From: JAJPHI01 sp035541875
Lineage (GTDB): Bacteria; Desulfobacterota; Binatia; Binatales; Binataceae
Direction: 5' to 3'
DNA: 64,000 bases
NCBI GenBank assembly: GCA_035541875.1
Contig: DATKML010000023.1
Span: forward strand, 1 to 64,000
Shown here: piece by piece, positions 35,998 to 45,068 of the stretch
Position numbering within the stretch: position 1 is the first letter of the stretch
How the letters are laid out: every line of letters begins with the position of its first letter
Notes under the pieces: model-generated
Databases searched by the model: none
What the model was told of the DNA's origin: nothing
What the model saw: only the letters and a program-made list of their open reading frames with translations
Position numbers and translations under genes: made by a program

Positions 35998-37855
35998 GCC
36001 CCTGCCGCATCTCTTCCGAGCGCCGCTCGCAGAGCGCGCTGATGTTGTTCGAATTTCCGCCGTTCCCGATCCGTCGGTATTACCGGCGTGGCCTCGGCTG
36101 CCTCAAGTCTCATCTCGCTGTCGTGATTTAACGGGAGTTCAAAGATGAACTGCGCCCCACCCTCCTCGCGATTCTGTGCCCAGATTCGCCCCTGATGGGC
36201 AGGGACGATCTCACGACAGATCGCCAGCCCCAGACCCGTTCCTCCAGCACCGGACGTGGTTTTGCTCGATTGCACGAACTTGTCGAAGATCGAAGAAAGT
36301 TCTGCCTCCGGCACTCCAATCCCCTGATCGCTCACCGAGACGTTGAGCTTGCCGTCACCACGCTCAATCGCGATCCTGATTGTTGTGTTGGGTGGCGAGA
36401 ACTTAACTGCATTACTCAGCAGGTTTCGCAGAACCTGCATGATCCGTACAGGATCGATAATCAGTAGCGTGTCGAAATCCAGCACCGAGTAGCTAATCGA
36501 CAGATGCCGCTCCGAGGTCAGCGACGAAAGTTCATCGATTAGGGTGGCCAGCAGAACGTTCAGATCAGCCGGTTGAAAGCTGAAATTCATCTTGCCGGCT
36601 TCGAGTTTCGCCAGATCCAGCAGGTCATTGAGCAGGGCAAGCAGCACTCTGCCGCTCTGCTCGATCTTGTTAAAGTATTCACGAAGCTTCTCCGGCGGGA
36701 CGCTGCCCGTCCGCTTGATACCGAACCCGGCAAAGCTCAAGATCCCGTGCAGCGGAGTACGCAGTTCATGCGACATATTGGCTAGAAACTCACTCTTCGC
36801 CAGATTCGCCGCTTCCGCTCGTTCCTTAGCCTCGATCAGACTCTTGTTTAGTTCGTGCGTCTCAGTAACGTCACGCGAGTTGGCGACGATCCCGGCGACC
36901 GCCTTCTCGTTTACCGCATTGCGTGCGTTAGTCTGGACCATCCGCCATGAGCCATCGTGATGACGCAAGCGATACTCGGATACCAATGCATGATTCGGGT
37001 CATCGATGATCTTACCGAGACGCTGCGCCGTGATATCGCGATCGTCAGAATGCATCAGGCCGAAGACGTTTTGACCGACCACGTCTTCCCATTTGTAACC
37101 GAGTAAGAGCTCCACCGATGGGCTCACATAAACGACGGTGCGATCGGGGTTGCACAGCGTTATCAGATCCGTGGAATTCCGTATCAGGTATTCTTAGCGC
37201 GCCGCAGTTTCGAGTTGCTTCGATACCGCTCGACGGCGCGTATGCTCATAAACCCACGTGATAAAAGCGAAGATAAAACCAGCGCAATAAACGAAAGCAG
37301 CGTGAGCCACGCGATCCAATCGGCGCTAAAGGGCTGCGGAAACGCGTAACCAGAGCGACCCGATAGATACAAAATCAGGGCCTCGATGGTGATGAATCCC
37401 GCGCATGCAAACCCGATATTGATATCGAGCAGAAAGGTCGCCAGCGATGGGACCGGCGTCTGCCGCAACCGCACGGGGACGCTAAAGCCGCCGTTGCGCG
37501 TAGCAATAAAGGCTAGCGTACCCAGGACTTCAAACGCATAAAGCAGGCTTGGATAATATGGAGAATCGCAGCGCACCTGAATCAGCGGCACTGTGCTGAC
37601 GATCAGCCCACCAACGGCAAAAGCCATCGTTGTCGCGCTGAGTCCCTGGATCTGAAAGCCCACCCCTACGCAGACGGCGGCCCAGATGACCGTGCCCCAG
37701 CAGCACGCGATCAAGACTCGCGAGCGGCGCAACTCTTCGCGATGTCCCGCCAAAATCTGCGGATGCACGAAGCCGTCGACCCATCGCGCGAGAGCGCGCA
37801 GATAGCAACGCTCGATCAACGTCAGTAATCGAGAGATTTGGCTGGACTGAATCAC
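35994..37855 (-). pseudogene. Membrane PAS histidine kinase with one frameshift
   Basis: The first part (37855-37184) encodes a basic N-terminus and about six membrane helices ending RSNSKLRRAK. One base appears missing near 37190; the frame then resumes as EYLIRNSTDLITLCNPDRTVVYVSPSVELLLGY, a PAS domain. HisKA follows with FLANMSHELRTPLHG, and HATPase_c with NLLSNAVKFSPPN, VSDQGIGVPEAELSSIFDKF and GTGLGLAICREIV. Start GTG 37855. With the shift repaired the protein has about 620 residues. It overlaps the receiver-kinase gene by ATGA, so the two form one signalling operon. Confidence 0.8.
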
Positions 37856-38010
37856 CGGCAGAACTACGCAACCGCGATGCCACCGCGATGCGTAACTAAG
37901 CGCCGATAGGACTAGCGGGCTGGATCCAACTTGAAGCGTGTCCGCATTCTCTCACTGCTCGATTTCGGGACACGTCTGACCGTACCCCGATCAAGCCGCC
38001 AGGCGATGCA

Positions 38011-39645
38011 TCAGTGCGCAGGTCCGCTCTTTGCCTGCGGACGCTTCAGCAAAAGAAAGGCCGGGATAAAAAAGAAGGCCGTCGTCGCCAGCATGCGATA
38101 GATGTCGTTGTAAGCCAGCAGCGAGGCTTGCTGCTGCAGGCTTGCCCACATCATCCCGAATGGCTGGAGCTGATGGGTAACGATGCTCTGCGAGAGGTTG
38201 AAGTGCGGCGACCCCGGCATCATCGGCGGGGCCTGATCCAGTTGCCAAGCTCGGAATGAAGTGAAGTGCTCGTTTAGATACGCCTGATGGATCTGCTCGT
38301 GGCTGTTAAGCAGATTCGTCACCAGAGAAATACCAATCGCTGACCCGGTGTTGCGCATCATGTTGTACAGGCTCGACGCATAGCCCATTCGTTCTCGCGA
38401 TACGCAGGCCAAGGTTGCCGCCGACATCGCGGGGAAGATCAGCCCCGAACCGAAACCCGACATGATCATCGGCCAACGGACATTAACGATCGCCACGTCG
38501 AGGGTCCATTGGCTCATCGTCCACAGCGCCGCAGCCAAAAAGACGAAACCAACGCCTACCAGCCAACGCGTGTCGAACCCGCGCCGGGAAAGCTGGCCGA
38601 TCAGGAACATCCCGACGAAGGTGCCGAAGCCGCGCGGCATCACGGCGACTCCCGATTTCCACGACGAGTAGCCCAGCAATTCCTGGAAGAAGAGTGGATT
38701 CAGCAGATTTAGGCCGAAAACCACCAGCATCATCACGAGGATGATCCCGACCGAAACATCAAATAGCGGAATCGCGAGGATACGCAGATCGAGAATCGGT
38801 TCGGGGAAAGTCAGCTCGCGAATCACCAGCAGGATCAGGGCAAGCACCGCGACCGCGACGAAGATACAGACCCAGGGCGCTGCAAACCAATCCGCGCGTT
38901 GCCCGCGATCGAGAACGATCTGTAGCAGACCCAATCCAAGCGCCAGCAGGATAATCCCCGGATAATCGATACGGCGGGCCGCCGCCTGCGACCTGCGGAT
39001 ATGCTCAGGGTCGTGGACGAAGACCATCACCATGATTGCGGCGAAGATCCCTATCGGCAGATTGATATAGAAATTCCAGCGCCAGCTCCAGGTGTAGGTA
39101 ATCCATCCACCCAGCGTCGGCCCGAGCATCGGCGAGGTGAGCAAGCCCATCCCCCAGACCGACATCGCCATCCCTTGCTCTTCGGGCGGAAAGGTCTCCA
39201 TCATGATCGCCTGCGACGACGGAATCATCGCGGCACCCGAGGCTCCCTGCAGAAGCCGGAAGATAACCATCTGGGTCAACGTGGTCGCTGCGCCGCAGAG
39301 CCCCGACGTGATCACAAAGACCACGACCGACCACATGAAGTAGCGCTTGCGACCGAAGCGTGCCGAGATCCATCCGGTTAGCGGGATCATGATCCCGTTC
39401 GCGACGATATAGCTGGTCAGTACCCAGGTGATTTCGTCGCGACTCGCCGAGAAGCTGCCCTGCATATGTGGCAGAGAGACGTTCACTATCGAGGTATCGA
39501 GCACCTCGAGTGTCGCGCCCAGCATGACCGCAATTGCGACCAGCCACTTATGGGGTGCGGTACGCTCGGTTGCCGGACTGGTGGAGGAAGTAGCCTGAGC
39601 CGGGGGCGGTTTATCGGTGCTTTTGATCGAAGGTGCAGAGGCCAC
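38011..39645 (-). CDS. DHA2-family (EmrB/QacA) drug:proton antiporter
   Basis: 544 residues with 14 predicted membrane segments. Motif D1 LEVLDTSIVNVSLPHMQ, motif A GWISARFGRKRYFM, and motif C LGPTLGGWITY identify an EmrB-type exporter. Start GTG 39645. No emrA-like adaptor gene is adjacent. The divergently read MmyB-type regulator 95 bases away is the obvious candidate controller. Role: efflux of hydrophobic toxicants. Confidence 0.94.
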   Translation of the reverse strand: MASAPSIKSTDKPPPAQATSSTSPATERTAPHKWLVAIAVMLGATLEVLDTSIVNVSLPHMQGSFSASRDEITWVLTSYIVANGIMIPLTGWISARFGRKRYFMWSVVVFVITSGLCGAATTLTQMVIFRLLQGASGAAMIPSSQAIMMETFPPEEQGMAMSVWGMGLLTSPMLGPTLGGWITYTWSWRWNFYINLPIGIFAAIMVMVFVHDPEHIRRSQAAARRIDYPGIILLALGLGLLQIVLDRGQRADWFAAPWVCIFVAVAVLALILLVIRELTFPEPILDLRILAIPLFDVSVGIILVMMLVVFGLNLLNPLFFQELLGYSSWKSGVAVMPRGFGTFVGMFLIGQLSRRGFDTRWLVGVGFVFLAAALWTMSQWTLDVAIVNVRWPMIMSGFGSGLIFPAMSAATLACVSRERMGYASSLYNMMRNTGSAIGISLVTNLLNSHEQIHQAYLNEHFTSFRAWQLDQAPPMMPGSPHFNLSQSIVTHQLQPFGMMWASLQQQASLLAYNDIYRMLATTAFFFIPAFLLLKRPQAKSGPAH

Positions 39646-39709
39646 GGAATCTTCTCACGATGATTGTGGCCGAATCATTAAACGGGTACTAGAGTTATAC
39701 TTTATCCTG

Positions 39710-39719
39710 GTATATATAC
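39710..39719. promoter_or_regulatory. Palindrome in the DHA2/MmyB divergent promoter
   Basis: GTATATATAC is a perfect 10-bp palindrome in the 95-base gap, close to an AT-rich -10-like stretch (TTATACTTTAT at 39696-39706). It is a candidate operator for the regulator starting at 39741. Confidence 0.35.
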
Positions 39720-39740
39720 TCCCTGCCTTCAGTCAGGCAC

Positions 39741-40613
39741 GTGAATAAAGACGAAATACGACGATCCGAATTGAGCAGCTTTCTGCGCACCCGGCGCGAA
39801 CGACTTCGTCCCGCCGATGTCGGCCTACCGGTCAGTGGTCGCCGGCGCACGCCGGGACTACGCCGCGAAGAAGTGGCACAGCTCGCCGGCATGAGCGCCA
39901 CCTGGTACACATGGCTCGAACAGCAGCGCCCGATCAAAGTCTCGGCCGCCGTGCTGGATCGCCTCGCACAGGTGCTTCAGCTTAACCCCGTTGAGCGGGT
40001 CCAGCTGTTTCAGCTCGCCTTGCGCGCTCCGGTCGTTCAACCCAGTCCCCAACGCCACGAAATCAGCCCCCTGATCCAGCGGACGCTCGATCGGATGACC
40101 GCGGTCGCGGCCTTCATCATGGGCCCCCGATGGGACGTGCTTGCGTGGAACCTTCCTGCGCGCGCCTTCTTCTTCGATTTCGAGGCAGTGCCTCGTGCGG
40201 AGCGCAACCTCGTATGGCTGGCCTTCACCAACCCCGCACTGCGCTCCCTGCTCGTGGATTGGCCTACTCGCGCACAGGATATCGTCGCCCGGTTTCGCGG
40301 TGACCACGGTCGCCATGTAGGCGATCCCTATTTCGAGCAACTCATCAGCCGCCTGCGCTCGGTCAGCCCCGAGTTCACAAGCTGGTGGCCCCGTCACGAT
40401 GTGCGACCCCAAAGCGAGGGCCGCAAGGAATACAACCATCCGAAGGTCGGTCGTATCCTGGCCGAGCATCTGACCTTCTCGATAACCGACAACCCCGAAC
40501 TGCGGATGATTGTCTTCACGCCGATCGCCGCAAATGGCTCGGTCGAGAAATTCAATCAAACTTTGAAGTCCTTCTCGGCCTCAACAAAATCCGTAGAAAT
40601 GATCGGTGCCTGA
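39741..40613 (+). CDS. MmyB-type helix-turn-helix regulator
   Basis: 290 residues. An XRE-like helix-turn-helix (residues ~10-85) with GRRRTPGLRREEVAQLAGMSATWYTWLEQ is followed by the MmyB ligand-binding domain (WDVLAWNLPARAFFFDF, ERNLVWLAFTNPALRSLLVDW, HPKVGRILAEHLTFSI). Start GTG 39741. MmyB-like regulators often lie divergent from dehydrogenases or exporters and are proposed to bind fatty-acid-like ligands. Here it probably controls the DHA2 pump. Confidence 0.93.
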   Translation: MNKDEIRRSELSSFLRTRRERLRPADVGLPVSGRRRTPGLRREEVAQLAGMSATWYTWLEQQRPIKVSAAVLDRLAQVLQLNPVERVQLFQLALRAPVVQPSPQRHEISPLIQRTLDRMTAVAAFIMGPRWDVLAWNLPARAFFFDFEAVPRAERNLVWLAFTNPALRSLLVDWPTRAQDIVARFRGDHGRHVGDPYFEQLISRLRSVSPEFTSWWPRHDVRPQSEGRKEYNHPKVGRILAEHLTFSITDNPELRMIVFTPIAANGSVEKFNQTLKSFSASTKSVEMIGA

Positions 40614-40619
40614 GGCAAC

Positions 40620-40650
40620 CGCACGTCATCTCAATCGCACGTCATCTCAA
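40620..40650 (+). repeat. Two tandem 15-base repeats
   Basis: CGCACGTCATCTCAA occurs at 40620-40634 and 40636-40650, period 16. It lies immediately after the MmyB gene, about 85 bases before the secreted repeat protein. Confidence 0.6.
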
Positions 40651-40734
40651 AGTATGTGTGTTGGCGAATTTTATGCTATAAAGACTCTTATAGTTTAGGC
40701 TCTAACAATTTCATCCAATCGGAGGTCTTCCTTG

Positions 40735-41886
40735 ATGCAAACGCGTACACGCGAGGCTACGGTCTGGACTACCGCACTAACGGCTTCGATGGCCCTCGGC
40801 TTCACTGGTTTGGCTAGCGCTGCTTCCTACCGAGCTCCTCTACTGCTCTGCAGTGCCGTGACGGTTCCGAATACCTTGTCGAACTGCGGTTCCGATCCCA
40901 TCAAGCGGGGCGAGGCCGCTATCGACGACAGTGGCGAGGTCTCCGTCGTCGTTCAGGGCGCGGGTGCCAGCCAGAGCTACGAAGTTCTATTTCGGACCCC
41001 CGATGGCAGCGCATCGATTGACCTCGGCGCACTCGGCACTGACTCGAAAGGAAACGGCAATCTTAATGAGGGGCCGGGCAAGGCTAAGCTACCAATCGGT
41101 AAGATATCGGCGGGATCGATTGTTCTGACCCGATCAGGTTCCGACCAGTACGCCTCCGGGTTCAGGAATAATGGGGGCACCGATTTCCGCCCATCGCTTA
41201 TCCGCTGCGCCGATGTTAACGATCCGGCCGCGCTGTCAAATTGCGGTACTGACACACTTAAAGATGGGTCGGTCGATATCGAGAGCGACGACGGCTCGCT
41301 GGACATCAGAGTCAGCGGCGCCGCGGCCAACGCCAAGTATACGGCGGCTTTGCGGGCGCCCGATGGAACCGAACTTCCGCTGCCTGACGTGAACACTGAC
41401 AGCAAAGGCAAGGGCAAGCTGATTAGCTCCGCCTTCTTTCCGACCAGCACCCTGACCTTCGGCTCCGGAACAGTTGTTCTCAAACGTAGCGGATCGGATC
41501 AGTTCGTGTCCGGCTTCGCCGTAACACAGAAGCCAAAGCCCAAGGTTCTCAGCAAGTCAAATCTGGTCCGATGCCTCGATGTGACCCTGCCCGCACTTTC
41601 TACCTGCGGCGCCGATCCTTTGGGAGGCGGCTCCGCGCAGGTCGATCAGACCGGCAAGCTGCAGGTGACGCTCAGCGGAGCTGCCCCTTCCACGATCTAT
41701 ACGATCGTATTCCGCCCGATTGATAATTCGGGCGATGTAACGACGAGCCTTTCGGTACAAACCGATACTTCCGGCAACGGCAAAGGCTCGATCGGTTTTC
41801 CGGTTTCCGGCACGACCGCGTCGGGCAATTTCGTTTTCCAGAGCGGGGGCTTCGATCAGTTCCTTACCGGCTTCTCGGTCAAGTAA
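40735..41886 (+). CDS. Secreted protein with three ~115-residue repeats
   Basis: 383 residues. A signal peptide (ALTASMALGFTGLASA) is followed by three homologous beta-rich repeats (about 32-140, 147-260, 270-383). Each begins with a Cys pair (C-x10-12-LSxCGxD), continues G-x-A/V-x-I/V-DxxG-x-L-x-V-x-V-x-GA, has a TDxxGxGxG loop and ends SGxDQFxSGF. The Cys pairs suggest one disulfide per repeat outside the cytoplasm. Family not recognised. GGAGG nine bases before ATG 40735. A strong terminator follows, so it is monocistronic. Confidence 0.75.
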   Translation: MQTRTREATVWTTALTASMALGFTGLASAASYRAPLLLCSAVTVPNTLSNCGSDPIKRGEAAIDDSGEVSVVVQGAGASQSYEVLFRTPDGSASIDLGALGTDSKGNGNLNEGPGKAKLPIGKISAGSIVLTRSGSDQYASGFRNNGGTDFRPSLIRCADVNDPAALSNCGTDTLKDGSVDIESDDGSLDIRVSGAAANAKYTAALRAPDGTELPLPDVNTDSKGKGKLISSAFFPTSTLTFGSGTVVLKRSGSDQFVSGFAVTQKPKPKVLSKSNLVRCLDVTLPALSTCGADPLGGGSAQVDQTGKLQVTLSGAAPSTIYTIVFRPIDNSGDVTTSLSVQTDTSGNGKGSIGFPVSGTTASGNFVFQSGGFDQFLTGFSVK

Positions 41887-41920
41887 GGACCGGCGACTTT
41901 CCGAAGACCATTAAGCGCAA

Positions 41921-41955
41921 GAAGGCCGGCTCACACGAGCCGGCCTTCTCTTTTC
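41921..41955. terminator. Bidirectional terminator after the repeat protein
   Basis: GAAGGCCGGCTC (41921-41932) and GAGCCGGCCTTC (41937-41948) pair perfectly over 12 bases with a 4-base loop, followed by TCTTTTCC. It lies between convergent genes. Confidence 0.9.
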
Positions 41956-41973
41956 CAATCTGATTTCTCTTCC

Positions 41974-42831
41974 TTAAGCGAGCATGAAGCGGAAGGAATC
42001 ACCCTTTCGCACTATCTTGCCGGCTGACGGCGTAGCGAAGTGCGTCCCGATAACAATCGTTCCGGTATCGGCGTAACGCTCGCAGAAAGTGCGACGCGTC
42101 TTCTTGGCGTGCGGCATATCCACGTCGAAGTTGTCGTCCCACTCTGGATAAGCGCACTGAATCGGATGATGCATCATATCGCCGGTGATAATCGCGTTCT
42201 CACCTTTCGAGGAGATCCGCACCGAGAAATGACCTGGCGTATGGCCCGGCGTTCCTTCCAGCCACACTTCGTCGGTGAGCTTGCGACCCTCGTCGACCAG
42301 TTCCGCGAGGCCGTGATCGAAAATCGGGCGCACGGAGTCATCGACCGGAGCCTTGAAGAAATCATCCTTCTGGCGTGAAAAGAAATCCCATTCCGTGCCG
42401 CCGACCAGGTAGCGCGCGTTGTTGAAGGTCGGCACCCACTTGTCGTTTTGGAGCATCGTGTTCCATCCGACATGGTCTACGTGCAGATGGGTGCAGATCA
42501 CCTGCGTGATCGTTTCGCGCGGGCATCCCGCCTTCTTCAGATCTTCGAGAAACGGCAGATGCATTTGATTCCAATCCGGAAAGGCCGGACGAACCTTATC
42601 ATTGCCGATACAGGTATCAACGATGATCCGCTGATCCTTCGATTCGATCAGCAAAGCGTGGATACTAAGCTTAATCTTGCCCGTCTCGTCCGAAAACGCA
42701 GGGTAAAGCCATTCGGCCTCCTTGCGAATATTCTCGGCGGTCGCGTTGGGCAGCAGCATCGTGCCGTCCCATCGCGCCTCCGACTCGATGACACGAGTGA
42801 TCTTTACGTCTCCAATTTTCCACTGACTCAT
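41974..42831 (-). CDS. Metallo-beta-lactamase-fold hydrolase
   Basis: 285 residues. The zinc motif is CTHLHVDHVGW (HxHxDH), followed by GTPGHTPGHFSV (third His), GDMMHHP (bridging Asp) and IGTHFATPSAG (last His). The overall pattern resembles lactonase-like or quorum-quenching MBL enzymes, but the substrate is unknown. AAGGAG nine bases before ATG 42831 rejects the longer frame to 42972. Confidence 0.92.
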   Translation of the reverse strand: MSQWKIGDVKITRVIESEARWDGTMLLPNATAENIRKEAEWLYPAFSDETGKIKLSIHALLIESKDQRIIVDTCIGNDKVRPAFPDWNQMHLPFLEDLKKAGCPRETITQVICTHLHVDHVGWNTMLQNDKWVPTFNNARYLVGGTEWDFFSRQKDDFFKAPVDDSVRPIFDHGLAELVDEGRKLTDEVWLEGTPGHTPGHFSVRISSKGENAIITGDMMHHPIQCAYPEWDDNFDVDMPHAKKTRRTFCERYADTGTIVIGTHFATPSAGKIVRKGDSFRFMLA

Positions 42832-42902
42832 AGGCACCAGCTCCTTGGTTTCTAACCAAAACTCACGCTCTATTACAAGGACCTTGGTTTGCTTGCAATT
42901 TT

Positions 42903-43412
42903 CTACGTCGATGGCTGCGCGGCCGAGGTCATCAACGAGACAAAAGAAATGACCGTGACACCCAGCAGCCATAGTGTTGAAAGCATGAAAAGAAGGGCTA
43001 CCTCGTGAACAAAGTAACCGTCAGCCGCCGCAAAGCCGAGACCCGCCACTGTCATCCCTAAAGCGACCATCAAGGATGCGCGCGGAATTCCGTCCATGTT
43101 GCGGCGCGCTTCGAAAGCGAGGCGTCCGGCGCCAAAGAAGTGGATAGCGCCGACAAGCGCATTAGCGATTCGCCAGGCCGTATGCTGATCGCTGGCGTAA
43201 TAGGCCAGCAGAATCCCAGCAAGCAAGGAGCTAAATAGCGCACTCAGTGCGGAGAAAAGCAGATGAAACACCGCCTGCGCTTCATGGGTGTCCAAAGTGC
43301 CGCGCTGGCGCTCTCCAAGAACAAAAACGACGCCGATAAAGCCGGTCAGCGTAGCTGCAACCTGAGCGAAGGTCAGGAGGATCAGGCCATAAGTGCCGAA
43401 GTCAGCATTCAT
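42903..43412 (-). CDS. Hypothetical five-helix membrane protein
   Basis: 169 residues with about five hydrophobic segments (LILLTFAQVAATLTGFIGVVFVLG, LFSALSALFSSLLAGILLAYY, SLMVALGMTVAGLGFAAADG, VALLFMLSTLWLLGVTVISFVSL). No catalytic motif. Small membrane proteins of this look are common and unassigned. Confidence 0.7.
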   Translation of the reverse strand: MNADFGTYGLILLTFAQVAATLTGFIGVVFVLGERQRGTLDTHEAQAVFHLLFSALSALFSSLLAGILLAYYASDQHTAWRIANALVGAIHFFGAGRLAFEARRNMDGIPRASLMVALGMTVAGLGFAAADGYFVHEVALLFMLSTLWLLGVTVISFVSLMTSAAQPST

Positions 43413-43496
43413 CGCCTAGCCTTATAGCCATTCTTCTCTCACACTCGCAGGGATTCGGTCTGTTTTTCTAATGAGCGCTTTGAAGATTCAGCGGTA

Positions 43497-44372
43497 TCAG
43501 GGTTTTAACTTGGCAAACTGTGCCAGATCGCCGAGCGCTCCATCGGTCCCGTGACGCTCGAACTCCTCCGCGATCGCGCGGAAGAGTTCGGCCGCTCCCT
43601 CGTATATCTCTGACCCATGAGCCGCCCCGCCGGTAAACTGGGCGATCTGCTCCATCTCCGCGACCCATCGATAAGCCTTGCGAAAAGTCTGCGGAATAAA
43701 CAGGTCGATCCTTCCCAACAGATGCGGCTGGGTGCGCTGAAGTTCCTCACGTAGGATTCGGTCGAGTCCGTCGCGAGAGGCTGCGTCGATCATCGAGGCC
43801 GCGAGCGCGGCAAATCCTTTAGTAAGTCCCGCATAGGCGAGCTTCAAGGCGGAAGCCGCACCGACTGGACCATCGATCACCGCTATATCGAGACCAAAGC
43901 TACCGAGCACTTTCAGTTCATTTGCCCGCGAACCCGATGCATAGAAACGCGGACCAGCCGCCGGGTCTTGCGAACCCTCCCGTGGCGGCCCGCCGATTAT
44001 TCCCGCATCGATAAAAGGAATCCCCGGCAGCATCTGCTCGATACGACGTACCGTTAAAGGCGACACCGCGTTGCATTCAGCAAAGATAGCTCTGGAACCG
44101 GTGCGAATTATCGGATGGCGGAATTGCTCGGCGACATCAGCTGCGACGCTGGGCGGTACGATCGAGAGGACGAAGTCGGCATCTTTGACCAGTGCATCGT
44201 CGTCATCGACATGTTCGATACCGGCTGCGCGAACGCGCTCAGCACTCGCGCTCGTGCGCCCTCGCAGCGACGTACGCACCGTCGCACCGCACTCTCGGAG
44301 TCGCCGTCCGACCGCCGCTCCCATCTCTCCCGTTCCGATTATTGCTACCGTCGGCACCTTTGGTTCGCTCAT
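43497..44372 (-). CDS. DUF1932-type NAD(P)-dependent dehydrogenase
   Basis: 291 residues. An N-terminal Rossmann fold of the 6-phosphogluconate/3-hydroxyisobutyrate dehydrogenase type (VAIIGTGEMGAAVGRRL, DFVLSIVPPSVA) and a C-terminal helical DUF1932 domain (FIDAGIIGGPPREG, ALKLAYAGLTKGFAAL). The catalytic Lys appears in LKLAYAGLTKG. GAGG seven bases before ATG 44372 sets the start. Substrate probably a beta-hydroxy acid. Confidence 0.88.
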   Translation of the reverse strand: MSEPKVPTVAIIGTGEMGAAVGRRLRECGATVRTSLRGRTSASAERVRAAGIEHVDDDDALVKDADFVLSIVPPSVAADVAEQFRHPIIRTGSRAIFAECNAVSPLTVRRIEQMLPGIPFIDAGIIGGPPREGSQDPAAGPRFYASGSRANELKVLGSFGLDIAVIDGPVGAASALKLAYAGLTKGFAALAASMIDAASRDGLDRILREELQRTQPHLLGRIDLFIPQTFRKAYRWVAEMEQIAQFTGGAAHGSEIYEGAAELFRAIAEEFERHGTDGALGDLAQFAKLKP

Positions 44373-44479
44373 GAGGTTTCCTCTGCCGCGTGATACCCGA
44401 TTCGCGACGCGCTTGCGTTGGTTGGGGCTCAGCGTACTAATCGAGAAGGCCAAACTACAACTCGTGCCGGAGGTCATCG

Positions 44480-44935
44480 ATGAATCGGCGACAACAAATC
44501 CAACTCACCCCGGAGGAGCAAGCCGCCTTTCTCCAGGAACCGAACAAGGCCGCGCTCGCGACGATCGATAAAAGCGGCTTTCCGCATGTCGTCGCGATGG
44601 GCTTCCTCGCCAAGGACGGTCTCATCTACATGACCTCCTATGCCAAGGCCCAGAAGGTTTTGAACATCCGCCGCAATCCGAAAGTTGCAGTGATGGTCGA
44701 AAGCGGCAAAACCTACGGCGACTATCGGGGGATCATGATTCGCGGCACCTGCGAAATTATTGAGGACCCTGTTGTTGTCGAGCAAACGATGCGGGAACTG
44801 ACGAGAAGTAATCAGGGCGGCTCATCGGGTGCTCCTAAGACGGCGATCAACAGCGCCCCCAAGCGAGCGCTGCTGAAGATAACGCCGGTTAAAACCGCAA
44901 GCTGGGATCACACCAAACTGGGCGGCAAATACTAG
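44480..44935 (+). CDS. Pyridoxamine 5'-phosphate oxidase-fold (FMN/F420-type) protein
   Basis: 151 residues. The split-barrel flavin/F420-binding fold is seen in LTPEEQAAFLQEPNKAALATIDKSGFPHVVAMGFLAKDGLIYMTSYAKAQKVLNIRRNPKVAVMVESG. Such proteins in F420-rich organisms act as F420-dependent reductases or bind FMN or heme. GGAGG six bases before ATG 44480. Two LLM-type oxidoreductases nearby make F420 use plausible, but no F420 synthesis gene is in view. Confidence 0.88.
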   Translation: MNRRQQIQLTPEEQAAFLQEPNKAALATIDKSGFPHVVAMGFLAKDGLIYMTSYAKAQKVLNIRRNPKVAVMVESGKTYGDYRGIMIRGTCEIIEDPVVVEQTMRELTRSNQGGSSGAPKTAINSAPKRALLKITPVKTASWDHTKLGGKY

Positions 44936-45011
44936 TGCAGCGATTGTGCGCAACTTACCGGCGCATGGTGCAGCCTTCGAAGCAAATACAGTTCCGTTGA
45001 TGGGCAAAAGA

Positions 45012-45047
45012 AAAGCGGCGTCGATTACTCGAAGCCGCTTTCTCATT
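45012..45047. terminator. Terminator between convergent PPOx and MMPL genes
   Basis: AAAGCGGC (45012-45019) pairs with GCCGCTTT (45034-45041). An inner TCGA-ttac-TCGA extends the stem. Followed by CTCATTT, with an A-rich run on the other side. Confidence 0.7.
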
Positions 45048-45068
45048 TCAGTCCGATACAGCTTGGAA

